From: Limnobaculum xujianqingii
GTDB taxonomy: Bacteria > Pseudomonadota > Gammaproteobacteria > Enterobacterales > Enterobacteriaceae
Direction of reading: 5' to 3'
DNA: 64,000 nucleotides
NCBI RefSeq assembly: GCF_013394855.1
Contig: NZ_JABMLK010000001.1
Location: forward strand, 1,240,001-1,304,000
Every line of letters starts with the position of its first letter. Position 1 is the stretch's first letter. The notes beneath the pieces are model-generated. The model was not told where the DNA came from and ran no database searches. It saw only the letters and a list, made by a program, of their open reading frames with translations. Both the position numbers and the translations under genes were made by a program. Below, in pieces: positions 8,773 through 18,464 of the stretch.

Positions 8773-10233
8773 ATGTTTAAAAATCTCTTTGCAAATTTGC
8801 AAAAAGTCGGTAAAGCACTGATGTTACCAGTATCAGTGCTGCCTATTGCCGGTATTTTACTCGGTGTAGGTGCCGCTGACTTTAGCTGGTTACCAACTAT
8901 TGTTTCTAAAGTGATGCAGCAGGCTGGTGGTTCTATCTTTGAACAGATGCCTTTATTGTTTGCTGTTGGTGTAGCACTTGGTTTTACCAATAACGACGGT
9001 GTTGCCGGTCTGGCGTCTATCGTCGGATATGGCATTATGGCCGCTACGTTAAACGTAATGGCTGAAGTGCTGGGCGTTGCCAAAATCGATACCGGCGTCT
9101 TAGGTGGTATTTTGGTTGGTGGTCTGGCGGGTTATCTGTTTAACCGCTTCTACCGCATTCAGTTACCTGATTATTTAGGCTTCTTTGCCGGTAAGCGCTT
9201 TGTTCCTATTATTACTGGCTTTGTCTGTATTGCTCTGGGTATTGTCCTTTCCTTTATTTGGCCTCCAATTGGAAATGCCATCAGTTCATTCTCTCAATGG
9301 GCTGCTTACCAAAACCCTGCTTTAGCCTTCGGTATTTATGGCGTAGTTGAACGTTCGTTGATTCCATTTGGTTTGCACCATATCTGGAACGTTCCTTTCT
9401 TCTATGAAGCAGGCCAGGCTTGCGTTATTGATAGCAAGATTGTAACAACAATCGCCAGCGAAGCCGCTTGTAAAGCTGAGAATGGTCGCTGGATCACCGG
9501 TGAAATTCAACGCTACCTTTTAGGTGACAAGACTGCGGGCAATATGGCCGGTGGTTACCTGTTTAAAATGTGGGGCTTACCTGCTGCTGCAATTGCGATG
9601 TGGCATACTGCTAAACCAGAAAACCGCGCTAAAGTGGGCGGCATCATGGTCTCCGCAGCATTGACCTCATTCCTGACTGGTATTACTGAACCAATTGAAT
9701 TTGCTTTCCTGTTTGTTGCTCCGGTTCTGTATGTTATCCATGCAGTGTTAGCAGGTTTAGCTTATGTAATCACTATCCTGTTGGGTGTTAAGCACGGTAT
9801 GACCTTCTCACACGGTGCTATCGACTTCACTCTGTTCTATCATCTGTCTACCAAAGGCTGGATGTTCTTTATCCTTGGTCCTCTATACGCCCTGTTCTAC
9901 TATGTCGTTTTCCGCTTTGCTATCGTCAAGCTGAATCTGAAAACGCCAGGTCGTGAAGATGATTCTGCCGTCGAAACTACCAGCGGTAGCAGTACCGATA
10001 TGGCTCGTGAGCTGGTTGCCGCATTCGGTGGTAAAGGTAACATCACTAATCTGGATGCTTGTATTACCCGTCTGCGTGTTGGTGTAGCGGATGTCGCACA
10101 AGTAGATCAGGATAAGCTGAAAAGTTTAGGTGCTGCTGGTGTGGTCGTTGCGGGCTCAGGTATCCAGGCTATCTTCGGAACCAAATCTGACAACCTGAAA
10201 AGTGATATGGATGAGTACATTCGTAACAACTAA
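8773..10233 (+). CDS. ptsG: PTS glucose-specific IIBC component
   Basis: A 486-residue membrane protein that imports and phosphorylates glucose, taking phosphate from EIIA-Glc. The IIC domain fills residues 1 to about 385 with many membrane helices and the family motif [12 protein letters not shown]. After a linker, the IIB domain holds the phosphorylated cysteine (about residue 430) in [13 protein letters not shown]. Length is close to E. coli PtsG (477). Compared with E. coli there is an extra loop near residues 214-240 with several Cys and Lys. TGGAG precedes the ATG by nine bases. Mlc and CRP-type sites lie upstream and a terminator follows, so it is a single-gene unit. Confidence 0.97.
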   Translation: MFKNLFANLQKVGKALMLPVSVLPIAGILLGVGAADFSWLPTIVSKVMQQAGGSIFEQMPLLFAVGVALGFTNNDGVAGLASIVGYGIMAATLNVMAEVLGVAKIDTGVLGGILVGGLAGYLFNRFYRIQLPDYLGFFAGKRFVPIITGFVCIALGIVLSFIWPPIGNAISSFSQWAAYQNPALAFGIYGVVERSLIPFGLHHIWNVPFFYEAGQACVIDSKIVTTIASEAACKAENGRWITGEIQRYLLGDKTAGNMAGGYLFKMWGLPAAAIAMWHTAKPENRAKVGGIMVSAALTSFLTGITEPIEFAFLFVAPVLYVIHAVLAGLAYVITILLGVKHGMTFSHGAIDFTLFYHLSTKGWMFFILGPLYALFYYVVFRFAIVKLNLKTPGREDDSAVETTSGSSTDMARELVAAFGGKGNITNLDACITRLRVGVADVAQVDQDKLKSLGAAGVVVAGSGIQAIFGTKSDNLKSDMDEYIRNN

Positions 10234-10256
10234 TCACTAGTTACATAGTCAAATTG

Positions 10257-10279
10257 AATGCCGTGCTTGTCACGGCATT
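10257..10279 (+). terminator. ptsG terminator
   Basis: AATGCCGTG/CACGGCATT forms a 9-bp stem with a CTTGT loop and is followed by TTCTATTTTT. It starts 24 bases after the ptsG stop. Confidence 0.9.
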
Positions 10280-10310
10280 TTCTATTTTTCAATCAGCCTG
10301 CTGCGCCCAC

Positions 10311-10333
10311 AAAAAACCCCAGCAATCTGGGGT
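10311..10333 (-). terminator. tmaR terminator
   Basis: Read on the minus strand, ACCCCAG-ATTG-CTGGGGT is followed by TTTTT. It lies 52 bases past the tmaR stop and is separate from the ptsG terminator. Confidence 0.9.
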
Positions 10334-10384
10334 CCTTCAAATAATAACAGTACTCAAAATCACTGAGTTAAAATCAACACCGTT

Positions 10385-10699
10385 TTATTTAACGTCTGAT
10401 TTCACTTTCATTTTCTGTGAAATATCGCGACGTTCTTTAGACAGCTCTGCATTCTTGATGATGTACTCATCCACGCGCTCTTCGTAATCACTTTTCATAT
10501 TGGCGATAATAGCCTGGATATCTTCAATACTCATGCCTGGCTTGATATATTCACCCAGGTTTTCCAGCAGCAATACGCGTTTCTGGTTGTCACGGATCTT
10601 CTTCTCATTATCCACAATTTCACGCTTCAGTTTGTTTTTACGGCGAGACAGGCGTACATATTCCAGTACATTTTGAAATGAAGGTTTAGCGTTTTCCAT
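10385..10699 (-). CDS. tmaR: TmaR, polar-localisation regulator of PTS Enzyme I
   Basis: A 104-residue protein with the highly conserved UPF0265 core [17 protein letters not shown] and [15 protein letters not shown], matching E. coli YeeX/TmaR over its full length. It is charged and predicted coiled coil. In E. coli TmaR clusters at the cell pole, recruits Enzyme I there and limits its activity. Two ATGs are adjacent; I chose the second (10699) because E. coli starts there and it gives AAGGG a seven-base spacing. Here the gene is convergent with ptsG, which puts a PTS regulator beside a main PTS transporter. In E. coli the two are far apart. Confidence 0.93.
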   Translation of the reverse strand: MENAKPSFQNVLEYVRLSRRKNKLKREIVDNEKKIRDNQKRVLLLENLGEYIKPGMSIEDIQAIIANMKSDYEERVDEYIIKNAELSKERRDISQKMKVKSDVK

Positions 10700-10820
10700 C
10701 ATAGTACCCTTACTTAATAAATAAACAGTTTTGAATCATAAAAGCTGCTTACGATAGTACGTAAGTCGGACGCGATCTGCTACTTAAAAGATACTTTTCT
10801 GCATTATTGAGTATCAATAA

Positions 10821-10844
10821 AAAATCCGGACTATGCCGGATTTT
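10821..10844 (-). terminator. gnd terminator
   Basis: AAAATCCGG/CCGGATTTT forms a 9-bp stem with six loop bases and T-runs on both strands. It begins 21 bases after the gnd stop and isolates gnd from tmaR downstream. Confidence 0.88.
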
Positions 10845-10864
10845 TTATTTTACTGAAGAAGGAA

Positions 10865-12271
10865 TTATTCCATCCACTCGGTATGGAACACACCGTCTTT
10901 ATCGGTACGTTTGTAAGTATGCGCACCAAAGTAGTCACGCTGCGCCTGAATCAGGTTTGCAGGTAACACAGCTGCACGGTAGCTATCATAGTAAGCAATA
11001 GCTGCTGACAGGGTTGGCGTTGGGATACCATGCTGCACTGCGTAAGCTACGACATCACGCAATGACTGTTGGTACTCATCGGCTGTTTTCTTGAAGTAGC
11101 TGGCCAGTAACAGGTTGGCAATTTTGCCATTCTCAGCATAAGCATCAGTAATTTTCTGCAGGAACTGAGCTCGAATAATACAACCGGCACGGAAAATCTT
11201 AGCGATTTCACCATAGTTCAGATCCCAGTTATATTCGTCAGAGGCTGATTTCAATTGAGCAAAGCCCTGAGCATAAGAAACGATCTTACCCAGATAGAGT
11301 GCACGACGAACTTTCTCAACAAACTCTGCTTTATCACCGCTGAATGCCTGAGCTTTTGGACCGGTTAATACTTTAGAAGCAGCAACACGCTCATCTTTTA
11401 ACGCTGAAAGGAAACGGGCGAATACTGATTCAGTAATCAGTGATAATGGAACACCGAGATCCAGAGAGCTCTGGCTGGTCCATTTACCGGTACCTTTTTG
11501 TGCCGCCTCGTCCAGAATAACGTCGACCAGATAGTTACCTTCTTCATCTTTCTTACGGAAGATATCAGCAGTAATTTCCACCAGATAGCTGTCCAGTTCG
11601 CCTTTATTCCACTCGGTAAAGGTTTCTGCCAGTTCAGCATTCGACAAACCAACTGCTTGCTTCAGCAGTGAGTAAGCTTCTGCGATCAGTTGCATATCGC
11701 CGTATTCGATACCGTTATGTACCATTTTGACATAGTGACCGGCACCGTCTGAACCGATATAGGTGATACAAGGCTCACCGTTGGCTCTGGCCGCGATTTT
11801 TTCCAGAATTGGAGCTACCAGTTCATAAGCTTCTTTTTGTCCACCTGGCATGATGGAAGGCCCTTTTAGTGCACCCTCTTCACCACCAGACACGCCGGTA
11901 CCGATAAAATTGAAACCTTCTGCAGATAACTCTTTATTACGGCGGATGGTATCTTTGTAGTAGGTGTTACCACCATCAATCAATATATCGCCTTTAGCCA
12001 GATAAGGTTTCAGCGATTCAATGGTCTTATCCGTCGCTTCACCGGCTTTTACCATTAACAGGATACGACGAGGGGTTTCTAACGAATTAACAAACTCTTC
12101 TACGCTATAACAAGGAACCAGTTTTTTACCCGGATTCTCAGCAATAACCTCATCGGTTTTATCGCCGGAACGGTTAAAAATAGAAACGGAATAACCGCGA
12201 CTTTCAATATTCAACGCCAAATTGCGGCCCATAACCGCCATTCCAACGACACCAATTTGTTGTTTAGACAT
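10865..12271 (-). CDS. gnd: 6-phosphogluconate dehydrogenase, decarboxylating
   Basis: A 468-residue enzyme, exactly the E. coli length. It oxidises 6-phosphogluconate to ribulose 5-phosphate, CO2 and NADPH in the cytosol. The N-terminal nucleotide fold has [14 protein letters not shown], the catalytic stretch is [16 protein letters not shown] (Lys near 183), and the C-terminal tail reaches [12 protein letters not shown]. The start at 12271 (MSKQQIG) is preceded by AGGAG at good spacing; a longer frame to 12301 has no such site. No O-antigen or his genes are next to it here, unlike E. coli. Confidence 0.97.
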   Translation of the reverse strand: MSKQQIGVVGMAVMGRNLALNIESRGYSVSIFNRSGDKTDEVIAENPGKKLVPCYSVEEFVNSLETPRRILLMVKAGEATDKTIESLKPYLAKGDILIDGGNTYYKDTIRRNKELSAEGFNFIGTGVSGGEEGALKGPSIMPGGQKEAYELVAPILEKIAARANGEPCITYIGSDGAGHYVKMVHNGIEYGDMQLIAEAYSLLKQAVGLSNAELAETFTEWNKGELDSYLVEITADIFRKKDEEGNYLVDVILDEAAQKGTGKWTSQSSLDLGVPLSLITESVFARFLSALKDERVAASKVLTGPKAQAFSGDKAEFVEKVRRALYLGKIVSYAQGFAQLKSASDEYNWDLNYGEIAKIFRAGCIIRAQFLQKITDAYAENGKIANLLLASYFKKTADEYQQSLRDVVAYAVQHGIPTPTLSAAIAYYDSYRAAVLPANLIQAQRDYFGAHTYKRTDKDGVFHTEWME

Positions 12272-12645
12272 AAAAACTCCTGGCTGACCGGACAAATCCA
12301 CCCGCTAAAATAACGACAAGTGAACAACTTATTCATAACAATTATGATACCCCAGCAAAGTGACAATTGGTACGACAGAAATTGCTATCGTAGAAATTGC
12401 TGGTGCTAATCTTATTTCCCCTATTGTTTGACCTGAGTCCCTGTTTTACTGGGTTTTCATAATAATTCAGGCTTAATAAAACCTGGTGATTTTTATCGGG
12501 AAAAAGTAAAAATATCCCTGCATTAATAGACTTTTTAACTTCTGCATTGATTTACAATGACATAAATTATTGTCGTCATCGCGTTTACACCATACAATTA
12601 TTCAAGCAGCATGTGCTGTGTAACCTGAAGGTAACCACCTGACTT
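12272..12645. other. Divergent promoter region between gnd and yegH
   Basis: 374 bases without a gene. On the minus strand TTGTCA followed 16 bases later by TAATTG could be the gnd promoter. On the plus strand I see no convincing promoter for yegH beyond AT-rich stretches. An AAGGTAA lies about 13 bases before the yegH ATG, a rather long spacing. Confidence 0.45.
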
Positions 12646-14226
12646 ATGGAATGGATCGCTGATCCAACAATTTGGGCCGGCCTCGCAACATTGGTTGTGC
12701 TCGAAATCGTTCTGGGTATTGATAACCTCGTCTTCATAGCCATTCTGGCTGACAAGCTCCCTAAACATCAACGAGACCGCGCACGCGTTGTCGGTTTGGT
12801 TCTGGCATTAGTTATGCGCCTGGGATTACTTGCCAGTATCTCCTGGCTCGCTACGCTAACCTCGCCGTTATTCCATCTGCTTGAACATCCTTTTAGTGGA
12901 CGTGACCTGATCATGTTGATCGGTGGTCTGTTCCTGTTGTTTAAAGCAACCATGGAATTGAATGAACAGTTAGAGGGGAAAGACCACGACGATCAAACCC
13001 AGCAAAAAGGTGCCAAATTCTGGGCAGTTGTTGCTCAAATCGTGGTATTGGATGCCGTATTCTCATTAGACTCAGTTATTACCGCTGTCGGTATGGTTGA
13101 TCATCTGGCCGTTATGATGATTGCCGTCTGTATCGCTATGGGTCTGATGCTACTGGCCAGTAAGCCACTAACACGCTTTGTTAACGCACATCCAACCATC
13201 GTTATCTTGTGTCTCAGCTTCCTGTTAATGATTGGTTTCAGCCTGGTAGCAGACGGATTTGGCTTCCATATTCCGAAAGGTTATCTGTACGCTGCAATTG
13301 GCTTCTCTATTCTGATTGAAGTATTTAATCAGCTATCAATAGCCAACCGCCGTAAATATCTGTCATCCAGCCGTCCACTTCGCCAGCGCACGGCGGAAGC
13401 CGTCTTACGTATGCTGAGCGGAAAACATGAAGATGCCGAGCTGGATAACTATAGTGCAAGTTTGATTGCCGATACCAAAGAAGATGATGGTCTGTTTAAT
13501 CAACAAGAACGTCGTATGATTGAGCGGGTATTAGGCATGGCCCAACGCTCCGTTGGCAGTATCATGACCTCTCGCCATGATATTGAAAATCTGGATTTAA
13601 GTGAGCCGGAAGAAACCATTCGTCAATTGCTACATAAAAACCAGCATACACGTATGGTGGTAACAGAAGATGGTTCCGTTGATGAACCATTAGGTGTGGT
13701 GCACGTTAATGATTTGCTAAAACATCATTTAGAACACCCGGACTTAAATATCCGTTCTCTGGTTAAACAACCACTGATATTCCCGGAAACTGTCTCTTTA
13801 CTGATGGCACTGGAACAATTCCGTAAAGCCAAAACACACTTTGCTTTTGTGGTCGATGAGTTTGGTTCAGTAGAAGGTATTGTTACTCTGACCGATGTTA
13901 TGGAAACCATCGCTGGTAATCTACCTGTTGATGGTGAAAACATCGATGCTCGTCATGATATTCAACATGAAGCAGATGGAAGTTGGATTGCCAACGGCTA
14001 TATGCCGCTGGACGATCTGGTAGTTTATATTCCAATCGAGATTGAAGAGAAACGTGAATATCACACTTTGGCCGGTTTACTGATGGAACATACTCAACAT
14101 ATTCCGGGCGTAGGTGAACAGGTAAGAATTGGTGAATGGCTATACGAGTCCCTGGAAGTTAACAGTCACCGTATTCTGAAGGTACGAATTACTTCTCTGG
14201 CCGAACCAGAACTGGAAGATGAGTAA
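12646..14226 (+). CDS. yegH: TerC/CBS/CorC-domain inner membrane protein YegH
   Basis: 526 residues, one fewer than E. coli YegH. The first 240 residues form a TerC-type membrane domain with the acidic motifs [12 protein letters not shown] and [14 protein letters not shown], thought to bind metal ions. Two CBS domains follow (about 300-430; they include [10 protein letters not shown] and [19 protein letters not shown]), then a CorC_HlyC domain (about 440-520). The exact role is not established; related TerC proteins help load manganese at the membrane. It is convergent with asmA, as in E. coli, and shares a 21-bp hairpin terminator with it. Confidence 0.95.
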   Translation: MEWIADPTIWAGLATLVVLEIVLGIDNLVFIAILADKLPKHQRDRARVVGLVLALVMRLGLLASISWLATLTSPLFHLLEHPFSGRDLIMLIGGLFLLFKATMELNEQLEGKDHDDQTQQKGAKFWAVVAQIVVLDAVFSLDSVITAVGMVDHLAVMMIAVCIAMGLMLLASKPLTRFVNAHPTIVILCLSFLLMIGFSLVADGFGFHIPKGYLYAAIGFSILIEVFNQLSIANRRKYLSSSRPLRQRTAEAVLRMLSGKHEDAELDNYSASLIADTKEDDGLFNQQERRMIERVLGMAQRSVGSIMTSRHDIENLDLSEPEETIRQLLHKNQHTRMVVTEDGSVDEPLGVVHVNDLLKHHLEHPDLNIRSLVKQPLIFPETVSLLMALEQFRKAKTHFAFVVDEFGSVEGIVTLTDVMETIAGNLPVDGENIDARHDIQHEADGSWIANGYMPLDDLVVYIPIEIEEKREYHTLAGLLMEHTQHIPGVGEQVRIGEWLYESLEVNSHRILKVRITSLAEPELEDE

Positions 14227-14243
14227 GGTTTAAATCGTACTCA

Positions 14244-14288
14244 TGAGTAAATGAAGAAGGCGCATAATGCGCCTTCTTCATTTACTCA
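14244..14288. terminator. 21-bp bidirectional terminator between yegH and asmA
   Basis: A perfect 21-bp stem (arms 14244-14264 and 14268-14288) closes a three-base TAA loop. The right arm ends one base before the asmA stop codon. The AT-rich ends supply U-runs in both directions. Confidence 0.9.
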
Positions 14289-16157
14289 TTATCTTAGTTT
14301 TTCTAACAGCTTCTGAATATCTTTGCTTTCTTGCTTATCTTTATTTTTATCCAGCCACTTATCGATAGCCTTACCCACTTCCCCTTTCAGTTGATCTTTG
14401 AGAATTTGTTCTACATTCAACTGATAGTTCAGCTTATTCCACGGTCCGTAAATACGTAAAGGAATCACACTCTTTTGCAGCAGTGAGACAATATCAGACT
14501 TGCCCTGCCAGCCTTGCGTTACATTGATATTCAATTTCATATCGCAGGATTTAGCTGGCAGATTCAATACACCTGTTCCCGCTACTGTCAGAAGCTCTGA
14601 TGCGCCATTCATTCTGGTCACTTTAAGTTGCCCTTGATTGAAGACTGTATCAACCACCAGGTTTTTCACTTCCGTATAACGCTCATAATGTTCCATCCCT
14701 TTCACATCGCTATTACTGCGGGAAGCAGCCTGTTGAATCAACTGTTGAATATTTAGCCCATGCAGGCGAGCCTGCTCAATATTAATGTGGGCATATCCTT
14801 GCCAGCCTTTTTCAAAATCATTGATATTACTATTGACGTTATTAAACGTACCCTGAGCAGTCACTGCTCCGGTTAAGGTTTGTGGGTAATTCAAGGTTTT
14901 TAGCAAATCCCCCAATGCTACATTCTGCATTGTTGGTTTAACGGTAATTTTGGGTACTGCGGAGGTTACATCTATGGTTCCTGTCGCTTTAACAGCACCA
15001 CCAGCAATAACCGCCTGCAAAGAGTCAATCACCGCGTTACCCTGCTGATTACTTCCCTTCATCACTACCGAGCTGGCTGAAACACCGTGATAAACCAGAT
15101 TATTAACCTCAAGGTCCAGCTGAGCATTAAATGTCTGTAGAAAACTTAAATCCGGCTGAACACTTAACCCATTGGCAGAAGAAGTAACAGGTGCGGGCGT
15201 TTCTTTGGCGCTGGTTGTTGCCCCCTCTTCACTATTATCCTTAGCTACTGCGGGAGGAAAAAGCTGATCCAAATTCAGTGTATCCGCCTTCACCGCCAGA
15301 GTATAAACCGGTGTGTCATCCAGTGAAGCAGAGATATCAGCAGTTATATGATTGCCGTTAAACGTTAATGCCAGAGGGGATATTTTCATGCCCGGAGGAG
15401 AGCTCAGATAAGCCAGATTAAAGCTACCATTACCCTGAATACCTTCCACCGGGATATCGGCCCCCTGCAACTGATAATCAAGGTTATTAACTGCAAGTTC
15501 TAAACCTTGTGGAAAATGATTCAGGTTTAATCCGCCATCCAGTGAAAAGCTTAACTCTCGCTGATCGCGATTAATACGTGCCTTGGCGGTAACATCCGCT
15601 TTACGGGTATCGGTACGAGTCAGCGTCAGATTTATATCCCGTATATTAATAATATCGTTTTCACTGCGCTGCCAGACTAACAGGCTATCCGCAATTCTTA
15701 CCTTACTTAGCTCAAGAGACCAGTCGGATGCCGTTGATTCAGCCGGAGACTTAGTCACATGAGTCCCCGCCGGAGCGATCGGGGCATTCTGTAATTTTTG
15801 GCTTTGCGTTTCCGGAATTAACTGAATAACGCCGCCTTTTAACACCACACTTTTAACGATTAACTGGTGAGACAACAGAGGGAACAGCTCAACATCCAAA
15901 CGCATATTCTCTGCACCAATGATCGGTTTAGACGCGCCAGGAGCTGTCAGGCTCATCTGTCCAGCCAAAATACTTAACTGAGGCCAAACGTGCCAACGCA
16001 GGTCCCCTTCAATTTTTAGCTGATAGCCGGTTTTATTCTCGACGTTTTTCACCATGTAATCACGAAAATCATTCGGATTAATCAATAGAATCAGCGCTGT
16101 CATTCCGGTAACAACAACTACCAGAATTATCGCCAATGTGGTTAAGAATCGCCTCAT
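14289..16157 (-). CDS. asmA: AsmA family inner membrane-anchored periplasmic protein
   Basis: A 622-residue protein (E. coli 617) with one N-terminal membrane helix (LAIILVVVVTGMTALILLI) and a large periplasmic part. It has the AsmA N-terminal motif NPNDFRDYMVKNVENKTGY and the C-terminal AsmA_2 region near LKVTRMNGAS and LNLPAKSCDMKLN. Members resemble VPS13-like lipid bridges; AsmA affects outer membrane protein and lipid homeostasis in E. coli. A Ser/Thr/Ala-rich linker with two SSAN/TSAK stretches lies near residue 310. It is transcribed after dcd with a 49-base gap, the same order as E. coli. Confidence 0.96.
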   Translation of the reverse strand: MRRFLTTLAIILVVVVTGMTALILLINPNDFRDYMVKNVENKTGYQLKIEGDLRWHVWPQLSILAGQMSLTAPGASKPIIGAENMRLDVELFPLLSHQLIVKSVVLKGGVIQLIPETQSQKLQNAPIAPAGTHVTKSPAESTASDWSLELSKVRIADSLLVWQRSENDIINIRDINLTLTRTDTRKADVTAKARINRDQRELSFSLDGGLNLNHFPQGLELAVNNLDYQLQGADIPVEGIQGNGSFNLAYLSSPPGMKISPLALTFNGNHITADISASLDDTPVYTLAVKADTLNLDQLFPPAVAKDNSEEGATTSAKETPAPVTSSANGLSVQPDLSFLQTFNAQLDLEVNNLVYHGVSASSVVMKGSNQQGNAVIDSLQAVIAGGAVKATGTIDVTSAVPKITVKPTMQNVALGDLLKTLNYPQTLTGAVTAQGTFNNVNSNINDFEKGWQGYAHINIEQARLHGLNIQQLIQQAASRSNSDVKGMEHYERYTEVKNLVVDTVFNQGQLKVTRMNGASELLTVAGTGVLNLPAKSCDMKLNINVTQGWQGKSDIVSLLQKSVIPLRIYGPWNKLNYQLNVEQILKDQLKGEVGKAIDKWLDKNKDKQESKDIQKLLEKLR

Positions 16158-16206
16158 GGAATACTGTCCCCAACGGTTAACACATTTAATCCATCAAATT
16201 ATTAAG

Positions 16207-16788
16207 TTAGTCTTTATCAATACGGCTGGCCACTGCGCCCTGCTGCCCTTTATATTTTGCATCTTCACGACGATGATAAGGCCGGGCGGCTGGTCCACTC
16301 AAAGGTTCAAAACTCAATGCACCAATCACCATACCCGGACGCAGTGCTAACGGTAATTTACCTGAATTATAAAACTCCAGTACAATCTTGCCCTGCCAGC
16401 CGGGATCGATTCGATGAGCAGTAACATGAACCATCAGGCCCAAACGTGCCAGTGAAGAACGTCCATCCAACCAGCCAACAATATCGTCAGGAATCGATAC
16501 TGACTCCAGCGTAACGGCCAAAGCTAACTCCCCAGGGTGCAGGAAGAAAGGCTCATCCTCTGTCAGATTGATTTCATCGCTCATTACTTTCTCAAGCGCT
16601 GCTGAAACCTCTTCTTTTGGCCCGCTAAGGTCAATATAAGCCGCAGTATGACCAAGAAATACACGAAACTGATTACCTAAACGAACATCAACAGTTGCGC
16701 CATTAATTCGCTCAACAGGCGGACGGGGCGTGATTTTAAGCTTGCCACTATCAAGGTAGGCTTCAATATCCCGATCGCATAATCTCAT
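16207..16788 (-). CDS. dcd: dCTP deaminase
   Basis: 193 residues, exactly the E. coli length. It converts dCTP to dUTP in the cytosol, the main source of dUTP for thymidylate synthesis. The signature [20 protein letters not shown], with the catalytic Arg/Ser/Glu region near residues 110-140, is present, as are [15 protein letters not shown] and FEPLSGPA at the C-terminal nucleotide site. It heads a dcd-asmA unit. The uridine kinase gene udk, next to dcd in E. coli, is absent; the next gene upstream is mrp. Confidence 0.97.
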   Translation of the reverse strand: MRLCDRDIEAYLDSGKLKITPRPPVERINGATVDVRLGNQFRVFLGHTAAYIDLSGPKEEVSAALEKVMSDEINLTEDEPFFLHPGELALAVTLESVSIPDDIVGWLDGRSSLARLGLMVHVTAHRIDPGWQGKIVLEFYNSGKLPLALRPGMVIGALSFEPLSGPAARPYHRREDAKYKGQQGAVASRIDKD

Positions 16789-17015
16789 GGCGGTAACTCT
16801 CCTGTGCTTTAATCGCTTCGTTTCAGTACTTGCTATGATTTCAAATAATTAAAATCAATAATCTCGATATATTATCATCAGTTTGCCAGAGTATCCCTTT
16901 AATAATAGCGGGACTCCGTTAACAGGTACTTTATTATCCAGCGAAAATGGCAAATCTGTCGTCTATGAAGGCATGAATAGAACAGATAAAAAAACAGAAA
17001 ATAATTTGACGGGAG

Positions 17016-17046
17016 TATCCCCGCACCAGAACAGGGCACGGGGATA
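17016..17046 (-). terminator. Probable mrp terminator
   Basis: TATCCCCG/CGGGGATA forms an 8-bp stem with a 15-base loop, 18 bases past the mrp stop. The T-rich stretch on the minus strand comes about 20 bases later, so termination strength is uncertain. Confidence 0.5.
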
Positions 17047-17064
17047 GATCAAACATGCGGTAAA

Positions 17065-18180
17065 TTACAGCATGGTTCTGATATTAATTTCAGATGGAAT
17101 GGTATGTCCCTGCCAGTAGAGCTCCGCAGCAATCTTAGCCGCGACCTGACGATACAACTCACTGAATTCACTAGCCGGATTTGAAATCACTGTTGGTTGA
17201 CCGCGATCCAGATCTTCACGAATAGTGATATGTAGCGGTAATTGGCCTAACAGTTGACTACCGTGTTTAGCAATCAGCTTCTCTGCGCCGCCGGTACCGA
17301 AAATAGCTTCCTGATGACCACAATTACTGCAAATATGAATACTCATATTTTCAACAATGCCCAGCACCGGAACGTGAACCTTTTCAAACATCACTAACCC
17401 TTTCATTGCATCCACTAATGCAACATCCTGCGGGGTAGTCACGATAACCGCTCCCGTCACTGGAATATTCTGCGACAGAGTCAGTTGAATATCACCGGTT
17501 CCCGGCGGCATATCAATCACCAGATAGTCTAAATCAGGCCATAAGGTATCCTGCAACAGTTGCAGCAATGCTTTGCTGGCCATTGGGCCACGCCATACCA
17601 TAGCGTTACCATCTTCTACCAGATAACCAATAGAGTTGGTTGCCAGACCATGGGCCATAATAGGTGCCATATGCTCGCCATCCGGCGAAGTTGGGCGCTC
17701 ATTAGCCGTACCTAACATGGTTGGAATCGAAGGGCCATAAATGTCAGCATCAAGAATGCCAACTTTTACACCTTCGGCTGCCAGCGCTAGTGCCAGGTTC
17801 ACTGCGGTACTGGATTTACCCACGCCACCTTTACCTGAGCTCACAGCAATAATATTTTTTACGCCTTTCACTCCAGCCTGATCGTTAGCACGTTTTAGAG
17901 TGACAACATTATTTTGCAGACGCCATTCAACAGAAGCGGCACCTGTGGCTTTAATCAGCTCAGCACTTTTTTCCGTTTTTAACGCTTCAAACCCGGTTTT
18001 CCAGGCAAACGGCATGTGCAATTCGATATGTAATACGTTATCTAACATTGCGCAGTGATGAAGAGCTTTAAGCTGGCTCAAATTTTTCTTTAGTGTTGGA
18101 TGGGTGAACGTAGCGAGCAGCGCTGTAACCTGTTGGTTTAATGCTTCTGGCGTCACTGACCCTTGGGATTGTTGATTCAT
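17065..18180 (-). CDS. mrp: Iron-sulfur cluster carrier ATPase Mrp/ApbC
   Basis: 371 residues (E. coli 369). A MIP18-like N-terminal domain (about 1-90) is followed by a P-loop ATPase with the deviant Walker A SSGKGGVGKSSTAVNLA near residue 115 and the switch region LVIDMPPGTGD. The CSNCGH motif near residue 283 supplies the two cysteines that bind a bridging 4Fe-4S cluster in the dimer. It transfers Fe-S clusters to target proteins in the cytosol. It is divergent from metG, the E. coli arrangement. Start: the ATG at 18180 is preceded by GAGG/AGGAG-like bases. Confidence 0.96.
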   Translation of the reverse strand: MNQQSQGSVTPEALNQQVTALLATFTHPTLKKNLSQLKALHHCAMLDNVLHIELHMPFAWKTGFEALKTEKSAELIKATGAASVEWRLQNNVVTLKRANDQAGVKGVKNIIAVSSGKGGVGKSSTAVNLALALAAEGVKVGILDADIYGPSIPTMLGTANERPTSPDGEHMAPIMAHGLATNSIGYLVEDGNAMVWRGPMASKALLQLLQDTLWPDLDYLVIDMPPGTGDIQLTLSQNIPVTGAVIVTTPQDVALVDAMKGLVMFEKVHVPVLGIVENMSIHICSNCGHQEAIFGTGGAEKLIAKHGSQLLGQLPLHITIREDLDRGQPTVISNPASEFSELYRQVAAKIAAELYWQGHTIPSEINIRTML

Positions 18181-18464
18181 CCCTACTCCTCTTTATTATC
18201 AGCTAGTTTTACGACAAACATGGCGATACATGTATGGCGACTCATACTGCCTATTAGCATAACAGATGACGAATAAAAACACGTAACCTTGTTCTGCGAT
18301 TGCCCCCTTCAATAAAGTGTTTCATCCATAAAAAGGAAGCGATGCCTGTGCTCAATCAAAAATTATCGTCATCAGAAGGAAATAGCACCTAGCCGAGTGT
18401 GATTCAATCAGTTAACATCAATGGTTCCCATTCATTCCACTTAACAAAAGATAAGACACTAACT

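Noticed and set aside
8740..8775. SgrS small RNA pairing site on ptsG mRNA
   Set aside because: GGAGCACT is kept, but the CATACTCA part that pairs with the E. coli SgrS seed is missing.
16789..17064. A missed udk gene between dcd and mrp
   Set aside because: Only 276 bases are available and no kinase motif is readable; the gene is simply not here.
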